Shown piece after piece: positions 46,746 through 60,540 of a DNA stretch of 64,000 nucleotides. Source of the stretch: Ophiodon elongatus. Taxonomy: Eukaryota > Chordata > Actinopteri > Perciformes > Hexagrammidae. Each line of letters begins with the position of its first letter. The first letter of the stretch is position 1. Below the pieces are notes generated by a model, which ran no database searches, was not told the origin of the DNA, and saw nothing but the letters and a program-made list of their open reading frames with translations. The stretch covers positions 2,089,001 through 2,153,000 of the forward strand of contig JACSYO010001980.1 in NCBI GenBank assembly GCA_016806645.1, written 5' to 3'. The translations under genes were made by a program, and so were the position numbers.

Positions 46746-49700
46746 GAGACATGGAAAATAAGCCTTTAAGCAATCATTTAATAACATTTTGTCTAGGCAG
46801 CTTTTGCAGTCATTCCACCACTGACTCTCTCCTCCTCCTCTTATTCTCTCCATTTGTGTCTCTCTCATTCAAAATCACAAACTACTTGCTACTCACACTC
46901 ACACAAACACACTCCCTGCCATGGCTCAAGGCACACAGTGTACAGTTACTCACATCCCCAGGAAGCGGAGGTATGACATCACCTTATCATCTCCTGTGGG
47001 CCCATGGGAAGACCGGAGGGGGGAAAGACTGAGAGAGAGGGAGGAAGGGAGAGAAAGAGACAACAGAATGGAGTGCAAGAAAAAAAAAGAGAGTGTGGGA
47101 GATAAGAGGAAATAAGGAGATAGGAAGATAAAGGAAGGCAAAAAGAGGTGCCGGAGAATATGTCGATCGTGATTCTGACGTCACAGCAAAACTATGATGA
47201 ATGGACTGTTTTCCTCTTACACAATTGATGCATTAAAGCGGTTACTGTCAATCAGACACAAACACGCCAGTACACAACACTTACTTTATATGGCATGCAT
47301 TAAAAACAGAGACCTCTGAAAACAATCACTCCGGTCGGTACAATGATCCAAGTTATGCATGCTCTGAAAAGAGGTCAGGTTGAGGAAATAAACAGTGTGC
47401 TGGGTTTTATTACTCACACATGACCAAGAATCACTCATTATCAAGACTGACAGTGCACTGGGATCCAGTGTTTGTCTTTTGGATAACAAATGTTTCCCAT
47501 TTGGGGATATATTATCTTGAGTATTTTGCTATTGTACTGCAGAAAATGTTATTTATTCATCCGTTTATTGGTATCGTTTTGAACTATAAACGTGAGTTTT
47601 TCTCCACATTTCCACTCATAGGCAAAGCATAAAGACATTTCATGAAATGAATATACCAACACCTCAAGACAAAGCATTTAGTATAATTTAACTTGGCAAC
47701 ATACAGGGCATTTAGGCCTACTTTGTTTGTTTTGCCCCCTTTTTCTTGGAATGGCCAATTTCTTAATACTGCAGTTTCGGTCCTAATTCCACCGCTGTTG
47801 TCTTGAGGAGAGTAGGTTGCTAGACCCAGAACTGGTGCAGTAGAAAAACTGAGGGAAGTGGATGCACGCTGCTTTTTCAGCAGTGGGGAAGTTAGGCATT
47901 GGCCAAACCAACCAGTTACTCTTCAATCTTGAAGTTTTTTTCTCTTGTAAAAATGAAAAATACGGTTTGAAAACACTTAGCATAAATCTCAGTTTTGTGT
48001 CGCTTTTCCAAATAAGTTTTTTGCCTCATTGTGGTGCACCAAGCCATAATGGGCTTATAACTCCTGAGGCTAGAGGTCCAAAAAGCCCATTGATACTTGA
48101 TGCTTGGTGAGAGCTGCAGTTGTTGTGGATGCTTTCTCCCAAACAGCCTCAAGGGTATGTTTATGAAATGAAAAAGACAGTGTGCTGACTACAATAATTT
48201 AAACAAATACAGCACCAACAGCATCAGGTGGACACGAGGTGTTGATTCATCTCTGCACCAACTGCTCAGCTATATCAGAATTTTTCCCACGATGTGACAA
48301 AGTATCAGGTTACGATTTAATATGAAACCAAAATGAAATTGATGAAGTATCCCTGAGCGGTCTCTGTGAGGTTGGGATAAAGCACAATACATCATAGGAC
48401 TGTTCCATTAGATGTAGAGTATCCGATGCCTTTATATGGTATGACATGTCATTACCTTGTTTGACATCAGCAAACACTGTTAAATTTTCCAGTGCTGTAA
48501 AACATCCAGAACTGCCTTGACTCTCAGTCACATGACTCTTAGTCCGGAACAGATAGATTGCTCGCACTTCCTTTTGCCTTGAACTTGAAAATTACTTCTT
48601 CCAGACTGGTCAAATTCTCTCAAAGTTAAGAAATTGCATTTTGTTTAGTTGAAAATAACTTTCTTTAAGCATTTTCTCATTGCTGTGTGAGGACAAATAA
48701 AGACTTAAAATGGAGGAAATGGAAAGGCAGTATGTCAACATAGTCCAAGAGATGAAGTACTTGTGAACAGATTTGGTGATATGGATCTAAACAGCTTCCG
48801 TACTGTTGCATAACAAATATCTTTACTTAGCCCTCAGCTGACAACACATTAACAGTATAAAAATAACGTCATTTGGGTGGAAATAGACATAAAAACACCA
48901 AAAGGTTTACTGGAAATGTCATCACCTCGAGTCAATTGTTTGTGAGTGTTTGAAACAGAGACAATGAGAGGAAATAACCGTCAGCTTTGAGTCAGTCCAG
49001 CTCTCTTATCAAACTGGGTGAGAAAGAGCTAAAGAGCCAGTTCCACGCCATAATACTACTGAAGTCCAGCCTGGACAATAAATGGTGTCAGTCAACTACA
49101 CACTGAAAATGATGAACACACACTTAAATGATAATTCAATTCAATTCTCATTCAGCAACATTTTTCTCTCCACCACTGTCATTTCTCTTTATCTTAATCT
49201 TCATATTTTCATCTCATCAGCTTTACATGTGGGTGCAAAATAAATGAAACTGAAAGGAAAAACACCCTGTAGCTTTAGGCCACCCATGTTTGGTATAGGC
49301 TACAGATTACGTAACTCTGGAGTAAATGAGTGGCAGAGAATTAACTGCTAGAACCTTGTCAGCATCAGATCTGATGTTTCCATTCAGATAACAGTTGTGC
49401 AGCTTGAGTATCATGCTAACTAAGCAGGTGGATCATCGGGGAACGTTACGGAAAAGTGTTTTCATACAGAAGGAGGAGAGCCCGTTGCTTGTCAATTACC
49501 AATCGTTCCAATTCCCAACTTGTTGCAGATGGCGCCTTGACGTCAACTGCTGAGGTCAGCGATGTCGTCCATGAGACAGAATATCTCTGCGGTCTAGACA
49601 CTTTTAGTGGCCTCCACTCATTGATGCTTTTCAATGAGGGCTCCGGTACATTATGTCCCTTTCAGAAGCTTTGTAATCCAGCATGGAAATACAGTGTTTT

Positions 49701-49930
49701 TTTAGAGACTTAAAAAAAAAAAATCCAACAATTAATGTCTTGATGATTTATCCATTTATCCGTATTGAAAGAAGTTGTTATCGTAAGCCGTTAGCTGAAG
49801 CCAACCAAGGGCAAGATATATCCCATGATGCATTACGTTGGCCCTCTGTGTCATTGCAGACACTAGTTGGGTGCCCCTTTCTGTTTTGGTTTCACTCAGG
49901 ACACAAAAAACGATCTTCAGGGTAAAAGTC
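46743..49930. other. Non-coding region, no gene recognised
   Basis: Ordinary AT-rich sequence, with purine-rich stretches at 47010-47150 and one 12-A run near 49712. No repeats or exons stood out otherwise. Confidence 0.55.
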
Positions 49931-49934
49931 CTGT

Positions 49935-50145
49935 GTTTGTTTGACGCGTCCACCCACTTCATGCTACTTCACCCGACTTCCGGAGTAGTTTCTCTAAGTG
50001 TCTAATTTTGCACAGGATGTGTTTATATTGGAGATACTTGAAAGCCTGGTGTGTCTTGTACGGACGCTAAAGGGTGACTTGTGCATCGGTATCAGTCGCC
50101 GAGCGCTTTGACAAAATGTCGGTATTTGAGAATGAGACTGTAAAT
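49935..50145 (+). repeat. Dispersed repeat fragment related to 6321-6420
   Basis: Contains GACGCGTCCACCCACTTCAT, then GGTGTGTCTTGTACGGACGC, TAAAGGGTGACTTGTGCATC and AATGTCGGTATTTGAGAATG. The part from 50049 aligns with the reverse complement of 6321-6420 along its length, so the two belong to one family. Confidence 0.6.
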
Positions 50146-50544
50146 AGTTTCATGCTGGCGAATATCAGCATCAAGGAAACACTAACAGAGTGGTTACAAA
50201 TGAAGTTTTTCATCCATATACCCGATGTGGACAAAAGAACACCGGGGATCAATATGAGAAAACCCCCGCTTATGTGGAGGAATAAGATTTGGGAACTAGG
50301 ACAGAGGCTTATCCAAACAACTTGGCATCAAGTCAAGATGACTTGCCTGCGCAGAAAACAATGGGTGCAGGTGTTATGACGTATGTTATAAGTAAATATT
50401 TCCTTTGTGTCTTTGTTTGGCTCTCTTTGACAATGCAGACTTTTCTCCAGCAATGGCACAAGTTAGAAGATGAAATTAAAAAATGTACTCCTCTTTAAAA
50501 ATGCACCCTGGGATCAGGGTGACCTTTGGCATACAGAGGCAGAC

Positions 50545-50650
50545 CTATTAAAGGGTCCTATTAGTGCTACTAAAAGGTCACAGGTTTGATCCTGTAGCAG
50601 CCTGCATGGACGGCCATGTGGCCTTTTAGAGTGACAGGATGTGGTCGCTC
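50545..50650 (+). repeat. Possible decayed tRNA-derived SINE
   Basis: AAAAGGTCACAGGTTTGATC then CTGTAGCAGCC resembles a tRNA T-arm and B box (GGTTYGATCC); the continuation (GCCTGCATGGACGGCCATGTG) is not tRNA. No clear A box or tail, so it is tentative. Confidence 0.28.
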
Positions 50651-51449
50651 TGGGTAGGAGCAGCAGCAAGAAATACAACTGTAAACATGGCAAAAAAATG
50701 CAACAAAGGTCAACATGAAGAAACTATCTTAATTATATTTTTAAACTATCGGTTTATGTAAATAAAAAAATAACAGAAACCACTAACACGTTTGGACACT
50801 AGAAGTTGAGGCCATCACTGAGACATAATCCTATGTCATCCACTTAGTAAAAAGCTGCACTCAACCGTCACAGCGTGGCATTGGTCTATAAATGGCTCCA
50901 GGTCTATTTATAGATTAATGGATGGCTGCAACTCGCCTCAAAGTCACACAATGACATAACAAGAGGCAATGTGCCACTGTCATTGTGCTTTGTTCGTAAT
51001 CAATGATAACATCTTTGAACATATTAAGGCTGGCTGTTTGCAAAAGGCTAATAACATTATTTTGAGGATTTGCCCATAAATCACAGTCTGCACATTTCTC
51101 CGATCAAAATGTAACTAAGCGAGCAGGACAGTACAGCATCTCATTCAGTAGGATGCAGTTCTTTTGTCATGTTTGTGTGGGAGTTTGTGACCACACTCAT
51201 GCATTTATGTGTGTGTGTGTTTTTTTTACTAAATATAGCTTTGTTTCCCTGGTAACACCTGAGGATCATACTACTTTTGGCACATCAACTCCCATGAACG
51301 TTTTTGTCAATGAAAATGAACCATTCATCAAATGCTCACCTGCATTTGCAAAGATGGAAAAAAAAAATGACAGTTCTTCTTTCTCATAGTCTCTCTTCTT
51401 TTCTTTTTTTCACACACGCAACATCAGGAACATAAACACGCTCTCATAA

Positions 51450-51479
51450 ACACACACACACACATACACACACACACAC

Positions 51480-51536
<57 letters not shown>
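51450..51536. repeat. (CA)n microsatellite
   Basis: About 43 CA units with a TA and a CG interruption. Confidence 0.95.
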
Positions 51537-51539
<3 letters not shown>

Positions 51540-54500
51540 TCCACTCCACCTCCCAACATGCATCTGTGATCACATAAAGTCAGTTACGCTCTGGAGGGGG
51601 TGTGTGGAAAGGAGATCCATTATTTTAGCTTCTGCCTGACGCTTTTGTGTGCAGCTCAGCAGCTGAAAGGGAGCGATCAGCCAACCATAACAATCCATAA
51701 TGGCTTTTCTGCCTCATCCACAAGTCTAGAAGCGTGCCTCCGGTCGGGGCTATCCCCGTGCGCCGCCACAACCCCCCCCGGCCACCCCCCTCTTCTGGCT
51801 CCGGCCTCCACCACCCTTGATGTCTGAGTGTGTGTGCACATGCGGGTGGATGGGTAGGGACTGTGTGTGTGTGTGGGGGGAGGAAGGGGTGGATTCAGGG
51901 CCATGGCTGTGACTGTGACAGCGGAAGACCCCATTGAAAAGGACTGGAGTCAGCCACTGCGACCGGGGGCCCCTGAGCCTGTCTGATCACGCAACAACAG
52001 GGCACCAGGCCCCAGGAACGGTGCAGAGCTGGCTGGTTGGATGTCCTGAGAATCAGCATGAAGTTTGGGGCAAAAAGTCTCCTTGTAGCTTCATCAAGAA
52101 ACAAAAAATGCAGAATGAAAGGGCAAGAGCTTCATTCTAGACTCATCATATTATACTGACTGAAAGAGGAAGGCAGTGGCACATCATTTCTCCACCAACA
52201 GGCCTGAACAGACCATAATTTAATGCAACCTGACATGTCGTGCTTATAGTAGCAGGCTGTTGCTGTCTATTTTTTCTCGAATGGAATGTGTGGATAGTGA
52301 TTCGATTGCAGCTTTTTTCTTTTTTTTAATCCATTCTGGAGAGGAGAATGTGCAAGAGAAACATAACTTTTAAGATTTATTTATTTAAACAGAAATGATA
52401 CTTTCCACGTAGCTGTGAGTGTCTCTATGACTTAAATGTTATTCATCTAATCATGTCTGCATGTGTCTGCGTGCAGCCTAAAATCTATCTATGGACACGT
52501 TTGGGTATGCAGAAACCCAATGTAGTATAAAGAACTGGATATACTCCAAAACGTGTGTTGCGTTTTTGTTTACACTACCATGGGTATTTGCTACATCTTG
52601 TTCACACATAATTATCATCAGTTGCAGAACAGAGTTGAGTGCACACTCACTGTCCAATCCAGTACACACACACACACACACACACACGCATGCATGCATA
52701 CTTAAAATATACAACATTAAAAAAAGTTTATACTGAACATCTTATCCCAACAGACTGAGGAGACAAAGTGATGTACAATTAACACAAGGTAGATTTCAGT
52801 TTTAAATCAAAAGGCATGAGCATTGGAAACACACTTTTATAGTTAGTTCAGAACATAAATTATAGAAGGTGCACTTCCTTCCATAAACTGCTGCCTGAGT
52901 GCTGGCAAAAACCACAAACCAGCTTCCATAAAAGATTTACCTGATGAGAGCAAATGCCCAAATTTCTGCACTCTTTACAACTGAACCAATCACAGACACA
53001 GGCCTGTGGCTTTTTTAGGTATCACTCTGTAGTTTTTTTTAGGCACTCAGGTATGCTGGGATTGGTTCCAGCTCCCATGACCCAGCACGCGATGGATGCT
53101 AGTGGTTTTAGGACTAAGTGCCCCTCTGACAAACACTGATAGTATGGAAGTCTGGTCTGTAAATGGTCAAATGTCACAGCCATCTTGGTTGAATAATAAA
53201 TAGTAAGTGACCTATAATTACTCTAACATGTGTATTATAAACATTAGACCTAAACAGACTTGATTTAAAAGGTGTCACAGGAAAGTCAAAGTGATAAAAA
53301 AAAAATAATAATAATTAAAGTTAGAATAATGACAAAATGGTAGAGGGGGAGTTCTTCAAAGGACATATAGATAAATAAATAAAAAGTTATGACTCAGATG
53401 TAATCCAGTTGATTACAACACTGTGTTAATCAGTTTTAATTAAGAGACAGGAAATTGTTCCAGAGCCTCTCTCATCAGCCTTAACTGCCAACACTTAATA
53501 CCATCATGAATTAACAGCCTTCTTTTACAGGAGCATCAGTGTTTAGGCACCAGCGCTGGCTCTACAGTAAGTGCCTCCTCCTTCCCCGGCTCTCTGCTGA
53601 CCACTCCCAGGGGAACAGCATCCATTTTAGGGGAGGAAAAGAGCAACGGAAGAAATGCAAAATGATGGAGTAAAATAAGGAGAGGGAGGACTGAGAGAAT
53701 TAAGGTTACATGTCAGTGTGGGTGAGCTGGAGAGCAGTAAAGGAGTTGAGAAAGTGAAAATAAGAGGAGATGAGAGGAAGGGAGGAAAGGAGACAGGGAA
53801 AAAGAGGGAAATCAAGTAGCCATCCGGTGATCATTTTACAGGCTGAGGGGAAGTGTTCCTGGAGAGGGGATGGAGCCAGACAAATGACTGAATGAGAGCT
53901 AAGTGGGTGGCAACGCTGGCCTAGAACAGAGCTATACTGGCCTTCATCAGCACAGGTAGACAACAGGGATCTACAGAGGAGAACTGTGACTTACAGGAAA
54001 AGACACAAACACAAACATCACAGAATATTTCTACTTTTTCATCTACCTTTTTAATATATATTATGTCATAGTATGTTTTTTAATCATGTTTTGCAAACTA
54101 TTTTGAGATGTATTAGGAAAGCATTTGAGGGAAGAGCGGGATGTGAATGTCCTTACCACATAGTTGTTGAGATATTTTAGTCCTGACCAAAGTTCTGGAT
54201 TGGAGGACTGGCGCACATTGCCTTAGAGCCATGTTGCATGGTTAAAACCTCTTTTTATATTACTATTTGTTGGTATTGTTTCTGCTGCAACCCTGAACCC
54301 AACCTTAAGTCCTGCTGCGTGTTGTTAAAATGACTATTAACGCTGCTTTTTGCTTTTAATTTTAATGTTTTTGTAATTTGTAAGTTATTTGTCTGAAGAC
54401 ACAAAACCTCCACTCTCATCCTCTTCCCTTTAATTCTCTGCTTCTCCATTACCTCAGAGACTTTCCCCCTTCAGTCTCTGTAATAACCAGGCCGCTCTGC

Positions 54501-55480
54501 ATTACACATTATAAATTAATAGCCCTATGTGTTGACATGAAGTATCGAGTGTGTGGTGCACTTTGAGCACAAGACAAATCTCAGGGTTAGTTGGAGAATT
54601 GAATGTTGTAAAACAAAACTGCCCGTGCAGACGTTTCGGTAAGCAAAACGGCAGATGGCAAGGCAAAGGAGGTGAGTTTAAATATGCAGAGCGAGAAGAA
54701 TATGAGACAGATGGTCATTTGTTGACTAATCTCTCACCGAGCACCTTTTGCACATTTACACTCTGGCCAGACATGACTGGTTTAAGACCCAACTCATTTG
54801 TCTTCCTCTTTTTGCTCGAATGTGGTTCCCCACATCCCTTTTAATACTTGCTTGCTTTTTTCTTCCATGTCACCACACATGACCGTATTTCTTTACGGCA
54901 TCAACAGGTTTCATGCCCCCAAGGGAATTATAAATGTCAGTTTCCTCTGAATTTACTCGATATCGCATACGGTTCTCCCCAAAGTTCAAAATCAGATGAA
55001 ACCAAATGAGGTGTGATGATGATGAGAAAGCTGAGCACCAGGTGTCCCCGTCTCTCCTCTGTCTGCCCCTACTTAGAAACAGACACACTCACCTGTTTCT
55101 CCTCTTTGTCTCTTTCTCTGTCCCTCTGCCCCCACCTGGTCGGCTTGGCAGCCTCAGAGTCCTGGAAAGTGAGTGAGAGATGCTGGAGAGCATTTGGTTT
55201 CAATGCTAACAGATACCACAAACTTCTGGTGAGAATCTAATAAGGAAAAGTGCTCTCTTCCTGTAGCTCAGGAAGACAGAATTACGCAGGAACATATCAG
55301 ATCATGTTATTGCCTGTGTACCTGTCTGTGTTTGTTGAAACTTTTGGGTTACGACTGAAGTTATGAGGGTTGTTAGCGGCAAACACGGCAATGAAACTCT
55401 TTGAATGAAAAAAAAAAGTGTATCCATTTGTGTGTCTGCCTGTCAGTATGCCAATTCTTGTTTGTATCTGTGGCTTTGCG
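51540..55480. other. Non-coding region, no gene recognised
   Basis: Includes (CA)n at 52664-52688 and a small segment with good splice-like ends at about 53531-53566 (TTCTTTTACAG before, ACA|GTAAGT after), only 36 nt and so probably chance. Repeat fragment at 54115-54252 listed separately. Confidence 0.5.
54115..54252 (+). repeat. Dispersed teleost repeat fragment
   Basis: GGGATGTGAATGTCCTTACC, GTTGTTGAGATATTTTAGTC, CTGACCAAAGTTCTGGATTG, CATTGCCTTAGAGCCATG. The order (gttgagatatttcagtctggaccaaagtggtgga, attgccatccctagagcca) is that of a repeat end often seen in fish; recognised from memory. Confidence 0.5.
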
Positions 55481-55486
55481 TGTGCA

Positions 55487-55489
<3 letters not shown>

Positions 55490-55549
<60 letters not shown>
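55490..55549. repeat. (TG)30 microsatellite
   Basis: Uninterrupted TG run. Confidence 0.97.
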
Positions 55550-55550
<1 letters not shown>

Positions 55551-55823
55551 TGTCCAGGAGTCCTGTAAGGCCCCTGGTATCCAGCAGAGGAATGCAGCAG
55601 TCTCTTGAAAAGTAGTTATCAGCTAATGAGAATTCCACTCGGAGCAGGAAGGAAGGGCTTAGAATGCGTGTCCCTCAGCGAATTGGGGCGAATGTTAATC
55701 ACGATGCCTTTAAGTGCACGCGCGCGCACACATGCTTGCATGCATGCACACACAGGAGTCTAGACCGAGCGGAGAGCTGCATAGCCTGACACATGAATGG
55801 ACGGGAGGGAGGGGGGAAGATGG

Positions 55824-56008
<185 letters not shown>

Positions 56009-58629
56009 ATGTTTTTAAAAACTAGGCTTGGTGTTGTCTTCGTGGTTTGGAACTAATTGGTTTCAGATGAAAATCAGCGCGCACAAACTCGAGAAGGCCT
56101 TAATGTTCTTTGCCTTGCACTCCATCACCCTTTCACTCCACCTCTCTGTCTTTCCTTCACTTTATCTTCCTCCTGGCTTGTTGTCTTCCTGCCGTCCTGA
56201 CCGGGCAATTCATCAAACTTCATCTTGTTTTAATGCAGCGATCGCAGCGTCATGAAGGTCATAGCTCAAGACAGTTGCATTATAATAAAAGCCACAAAAA
56301 TGAAAAACTAAGAGTGGAAGTTTCTCTGGTTCTCCAGACAACACACTGACCACTTCACTTGCTAGCAGTCTGTATTTCCTCCACCCGTTCTCTCCTTCAA
56401 TCTCTCCTTCAATCCATCTCCCTCTTTCTCTCTCCCTCCGTCTCGCCTTCTCCCCGTTTTGCCGTGAAGGACACCAGGCCTCTGGAGATCCCGTCCCTCA
56501 GGAAGAAAGCAAGCGTCCCCCTCCCTCCTACTGTTTTTTCATAACCTATTATTTATGTCTGACAGACCTCCTCCAGACAAATGGCTGCCATATGGAGAAA
56601 GAGAGGCAGAGGAGAAAGAAGGAAGGAAAAACTCTCCCTGCGTCCTCTTTCTCCCTCTGGCCTTGCAAGTTTCTCTTCAGGGGTTTTGAAATTTCAATCA
56701 GTTTTTGACGACTCTTCGTGGGCTGTGTTAATATTTCCTGTTGTATGGCTTCATGTCTCTTGCCACACGAATGGCGGTACGTACGTCTGAGCTGCCTGCT
56801 GTCTCATCGAGCTGATAGAGATATCAATCCTGTCACATTGTAAAAAGATGTCCAGCTTCTGTGGGCTGTAAACCACGACCACACTCACACCGTCTCCGTG
56901 GTCCATGGAGACACATTTTTTCTGCCATATACATGTGAAGCCTAAATCTACTAAATCATTTGTGCAAACATAGTTTAAAAGGACTGTTCAGTGGTTTGAG
57001 ATATGGTAGTGTCATAGTTTGTCATAGTAACATATTGTAGAAAGCGAGAGTTTTAAAAAATATTGGCACTGGACATTTAAAGTCCTGCAAATCTCCACCC
57101 AGCAGGTAATTTGCCAGGCAAAAATGAACAGCAGCCAACAGGGATGAGTTCTATCTTTTTTTATTTTTGTGTGAAAATGACAACAAAAGATGATTTGGAA
57201 TACACTTTGATGTAATAGTACTACTAGAAAAATAAAGAATAAAAAGAGCAAGGGTGTCTGGGGTCTGAGTAAACCTTCAGCATCTCGTCTGAGGCCAGAT
57301 GAAGGCCCATGCTGCATGTCCATATGGCTGGTACAAACATGACAGGATCACAAACAAAAACACAAATGGAGCACTGATATGATATAATGTATCAAAGCCA
57401 TTGGTGCTTGATTAATTAGTCCCATCAGGGCGAACATAAGAGATTACGATAGAAGTTGTGTATGCAAAAACATTTCTTTTTATTTGCTAAAAATTCAGAA
57501 ATTCACGTCAAACTTGTGCAACATTTGAATGAAATCATAACTGTGGTGGTTCATTGCGTTTGGTAAGAGAATAGACACCTTAAATTACATCCATTTTCTT
57601 TTTTTTTTTACTGTAGTTCCTTTATTTCTCTGTGTCTTTTTTTCATTTATCCTTCTGTTATTCCTCGTCTGCTTTTTTTTTTTAAAAGTTTGTCATTCTG
57701 CGGTTATTCTTCCTGTCTCTTCTTCACTGTTCTCTGGAGTCCCTCTTCCTGTCAGAATAAAAATGTCTCTCATGTCTGGTCCCTGAGGGAGCAGCTGGCT
57801 GGCTAATCCCCAATGGGACCCTCTCCTCCTCCTCCTCCTCCTCCTTCTCCTCCTCCTCTTCCACCCAGTCCCCCCTTCCCTGAATCTTTCTTCCTTCCTT
57901 CCTTCCTCCCTCCATCTCTCGTGTAATAGCTCCCTTGTCCCTGTCGGACAAAACAGCACCTTTGTGGCCTCTCTGCCTTTCTCTCCATCTCTCTAACCCC
58001 CCACCCCACCCTTTTTTTCTCTCTCGGAGCGAAGCAACATTTAAAGCAGGAATAGGGAAATTGTAAACAGCAGGTTTTTGGGCCTGGAGGCTGAGGCAGG
58101 GTCCGGCAGGGCTCAGAGTCCAGCAGAGCAGAGAAGCAGGCCTTTGTTAGTGAGGGATTAGTTAGGGAGGTTAGGGTACGGTTGCCACCTCCAACAGCAT
58201 ACCCCCACACCTCCACCTCTAATCACCACCACCAGTGCAACACACCCTGTTAGACACACATAAAATTAAGAAAATATCCACTGCCTGCATAGATATTGAT
58301 ATTCTACATGCTTTCCATGTCTTACAACAGAAATATGATCTAAGTAAGGAATACTTTCACTTTCCATCTGCTTTACACACACAGATGTGTACTTGGCTGT
58401 GTCTGACCTAATATGTCAAATCAGTATTAGTTGTTCCATTATGGCACTGTGGTCACTGTTACTGTTACAGTCATCTGGGGAAAGTGACCATCTGTGTGAC
58501 ATTGTGATTCAATAAGGAATGCAACATTTTTCTCCGTGATGAATAATAAATGAGCCATTACCTGCCGTCTGTCTCCAATCGCTCCCTCTGTCTTTGTTTC
58601 ATTGTGTTGATTTGTTCTCTTTTCTACAG

Positions 58630-58777
58630 TTTATTCTGCATGCCTTTCACCACCACACGAGTGACTACATGTTAAACGACAGCACAAACTTAATTCAAGG
58701 TTCGAAATGTTTCAAAGAGAAAAGAACAAACACTGATGCTGTGGTTGAAGGTGGCCATGATAGTAACCAGCCAGAGG
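58630..58777 (+). other. Orphan exon candidate
   Basis: 148 nt with a good acceptor (GTTCTCTTTTCTACAG) and donor (CAGAGG|GTAAGA), open in one frame (FILHAFHHHTSDYM...). The product matches nothing I know and no partner exons were found. It could be part of a long non-coding RNA or be chance. Confidence 0.18.
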
Positions 58778-59394
58778 GTAAGACTCAAAGACGAATGAAC
58801 AAATGAATGAATGGAAGACGTACAACTAACTAGCTTGATGCCAAGAGAAGAAGGCTTTGATGTTGTGTGTGCAGACAAGCTAATAGTCATGTGCTGAAAA
58901 TAAATCAGGGGTACTACTTGTCGTGAAACAACATTTGATTGTACTCGGATTGTATGAGAGGCTTAAAATCGACACGTGAAAGTGTTGTATGTTTAATATG
59001 TTAAGTGCATATCTTATATACTATCAGATAACATATACACTACCATGTGTTTTGCTTTTTACAAATAAAATATTGCTTCCGTATGTAACGTAAGTCCAAG
59101 AGGGCTGAGCATCTTTGCATAAAAGTATAAATATTGCCTGAACAACGCTTTAAATTAATTTCTTATTATGGTAATGCAATAGAAGGTTTAGGCTCGCTGC
59201 ATTTAGTAGTACAGTGTTGACTCCGATAGGTACAACATTAAAATCAACGGACTAATCTGGAGTCATCTCAAATATCAAAATCTGCAGTTGACTTTCAGCA
59301 AAAACAATATAGACCCACTACTTTGAAGCACATTTAGAGTGCATGCCAGTAAGTATTAGTGGTGCAGAGGTTCTACAAGCCTACAGTTCGGTTT

Positions 59395-59715
59395 GTATTG
59401 TGGCTTTTGGGTCATGGTTTGGGTTTGGGTTTGGGTTTGTTTTGCACAATAGGGAGAAGAAAAACCTAATTAGAAAAACTATTTCCAATGTGTTTGAGCT
59501 ACATATAATGATTGATAGTAATGAAAGCCATAACAGAGATTTTAGACATTAAATTATGCAGCCTACTTAATGGTCAAGCAGACCGTAGCTCAGATAGTTG
59601 CCTCTTCTACTGTATGTCTCTGGCTCCTCATCAAATAATTTGCAGGCCTGTATCTAACAGTGATGCCACGGTTCAACAAGCCCACGGTTCATGGAACGGT
59701 TCATTTTTTTACAAT
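59395..59715. repeat. Possible hAT-like non-autonomous repeat fragment
   Basis: Tandem GGTTTG (59415-59439) and, further on, GCCACGGTTCAACAAGCCCA and CATGGAACGGTTCATTTTTT, reminiscent of cggttcggt-type fish elements. Boundaries are uncertain. Confidence 0.25.
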
Positions 59716-60492
59716 TCAGTTTAGCATCCCAAAATGACTTGGCATCAAAAACACCCACAACATCGGATTCCAACTACAAACAGCTTGAATACAAAAAGCA
59801 AACAAATAGAGACATAGACACACTAACACAAACAAGAATATAAAGACTTAAGTTCCAAAATGAGATAATGACATAACTGCTCCAGCATTAGCTGCTGGCA
59901 TGAAAATATAATTCAACATTCAAGACAATTGAATAAACGTTTAATGTCTTGATGATAACTAAATAATCATCATTGGCATTATTATATATCGGAGCATGAA
60001 CCTTATTCAGGATTTTTAGTGGATTGAAAGAATTTTGGAGAGAAAATGCAGCTGCAGAGCTTTGATTTGCAGCCATTAATTAAAAAACACTGAAGGTGTC
60101 TGCCGTCGTGACAGACCATCCAGCTGAGGCTTTAAATCTTTGAACTACAGCGGGAAGGTGTACAAGAGGGCAGTCCATCAGCATTGACCATTGTTCCTGT
60201 TTTAACGATCCATCAATACCTCACTGTAAATCACAAAAAGACATTTCCTGTCTTCTGAAGAAAATCCCCGGCATGTGGCTGGAAGGTGTGTGCTCTAAAA
60301 ACACACGTGCAAACTGTGATCGATCAAACACCACGGCTGGGCTTGATGTGTGTCTGCCGTGGAGAGAATGACAACCTCATGTTGAAGATTTAGCGTTGAG
60401 CTGGAAATGCAAAGTGAGGCAGGTTAGTATCGCTCTTTGATGAGAGATATCAAATGGCTTTTGAGGGTTTTCCTCTCTTCGCCTTTTATGTT

Positions 60493-60493
<1 letters not shown>

Positions 60494-60535
<42 letters not shown>
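60494..60535. repeat. (TC)n microsatellite
   Basis: About 20 TC units. A (GACA)5 tract follows at about 60759-60780. Confidence 0.95.

Positions 60536-60540
<5 letters not shown>

Larger units (their letters stand above)
56050..60490. other. Non-coding region, no gene recognised
   Basis: Pyrimidine-rich stretches (56370-56460; (CTC)n at 57822-57862; (TTCC)n at about 57889-57906), an A/T-rich remainder and one weak exon candidate at 58630-58777. Confidence 0.5.

Noticed and set aside
53531..53566. 36-nt micro-exon candidate (TTCTTTTACAG ... ACA|GTAAGT)
   Set aside because: Good signals but too short and with no partner exons; frequency of such pairs by chance in 64 kb is not negligible.
59415..59440. 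GGTTTG tandem resembling telomeric repeats
   Set aside because: Only about four units and not the vertebrate TTAGGG unit; part of a degenerate repeat region.
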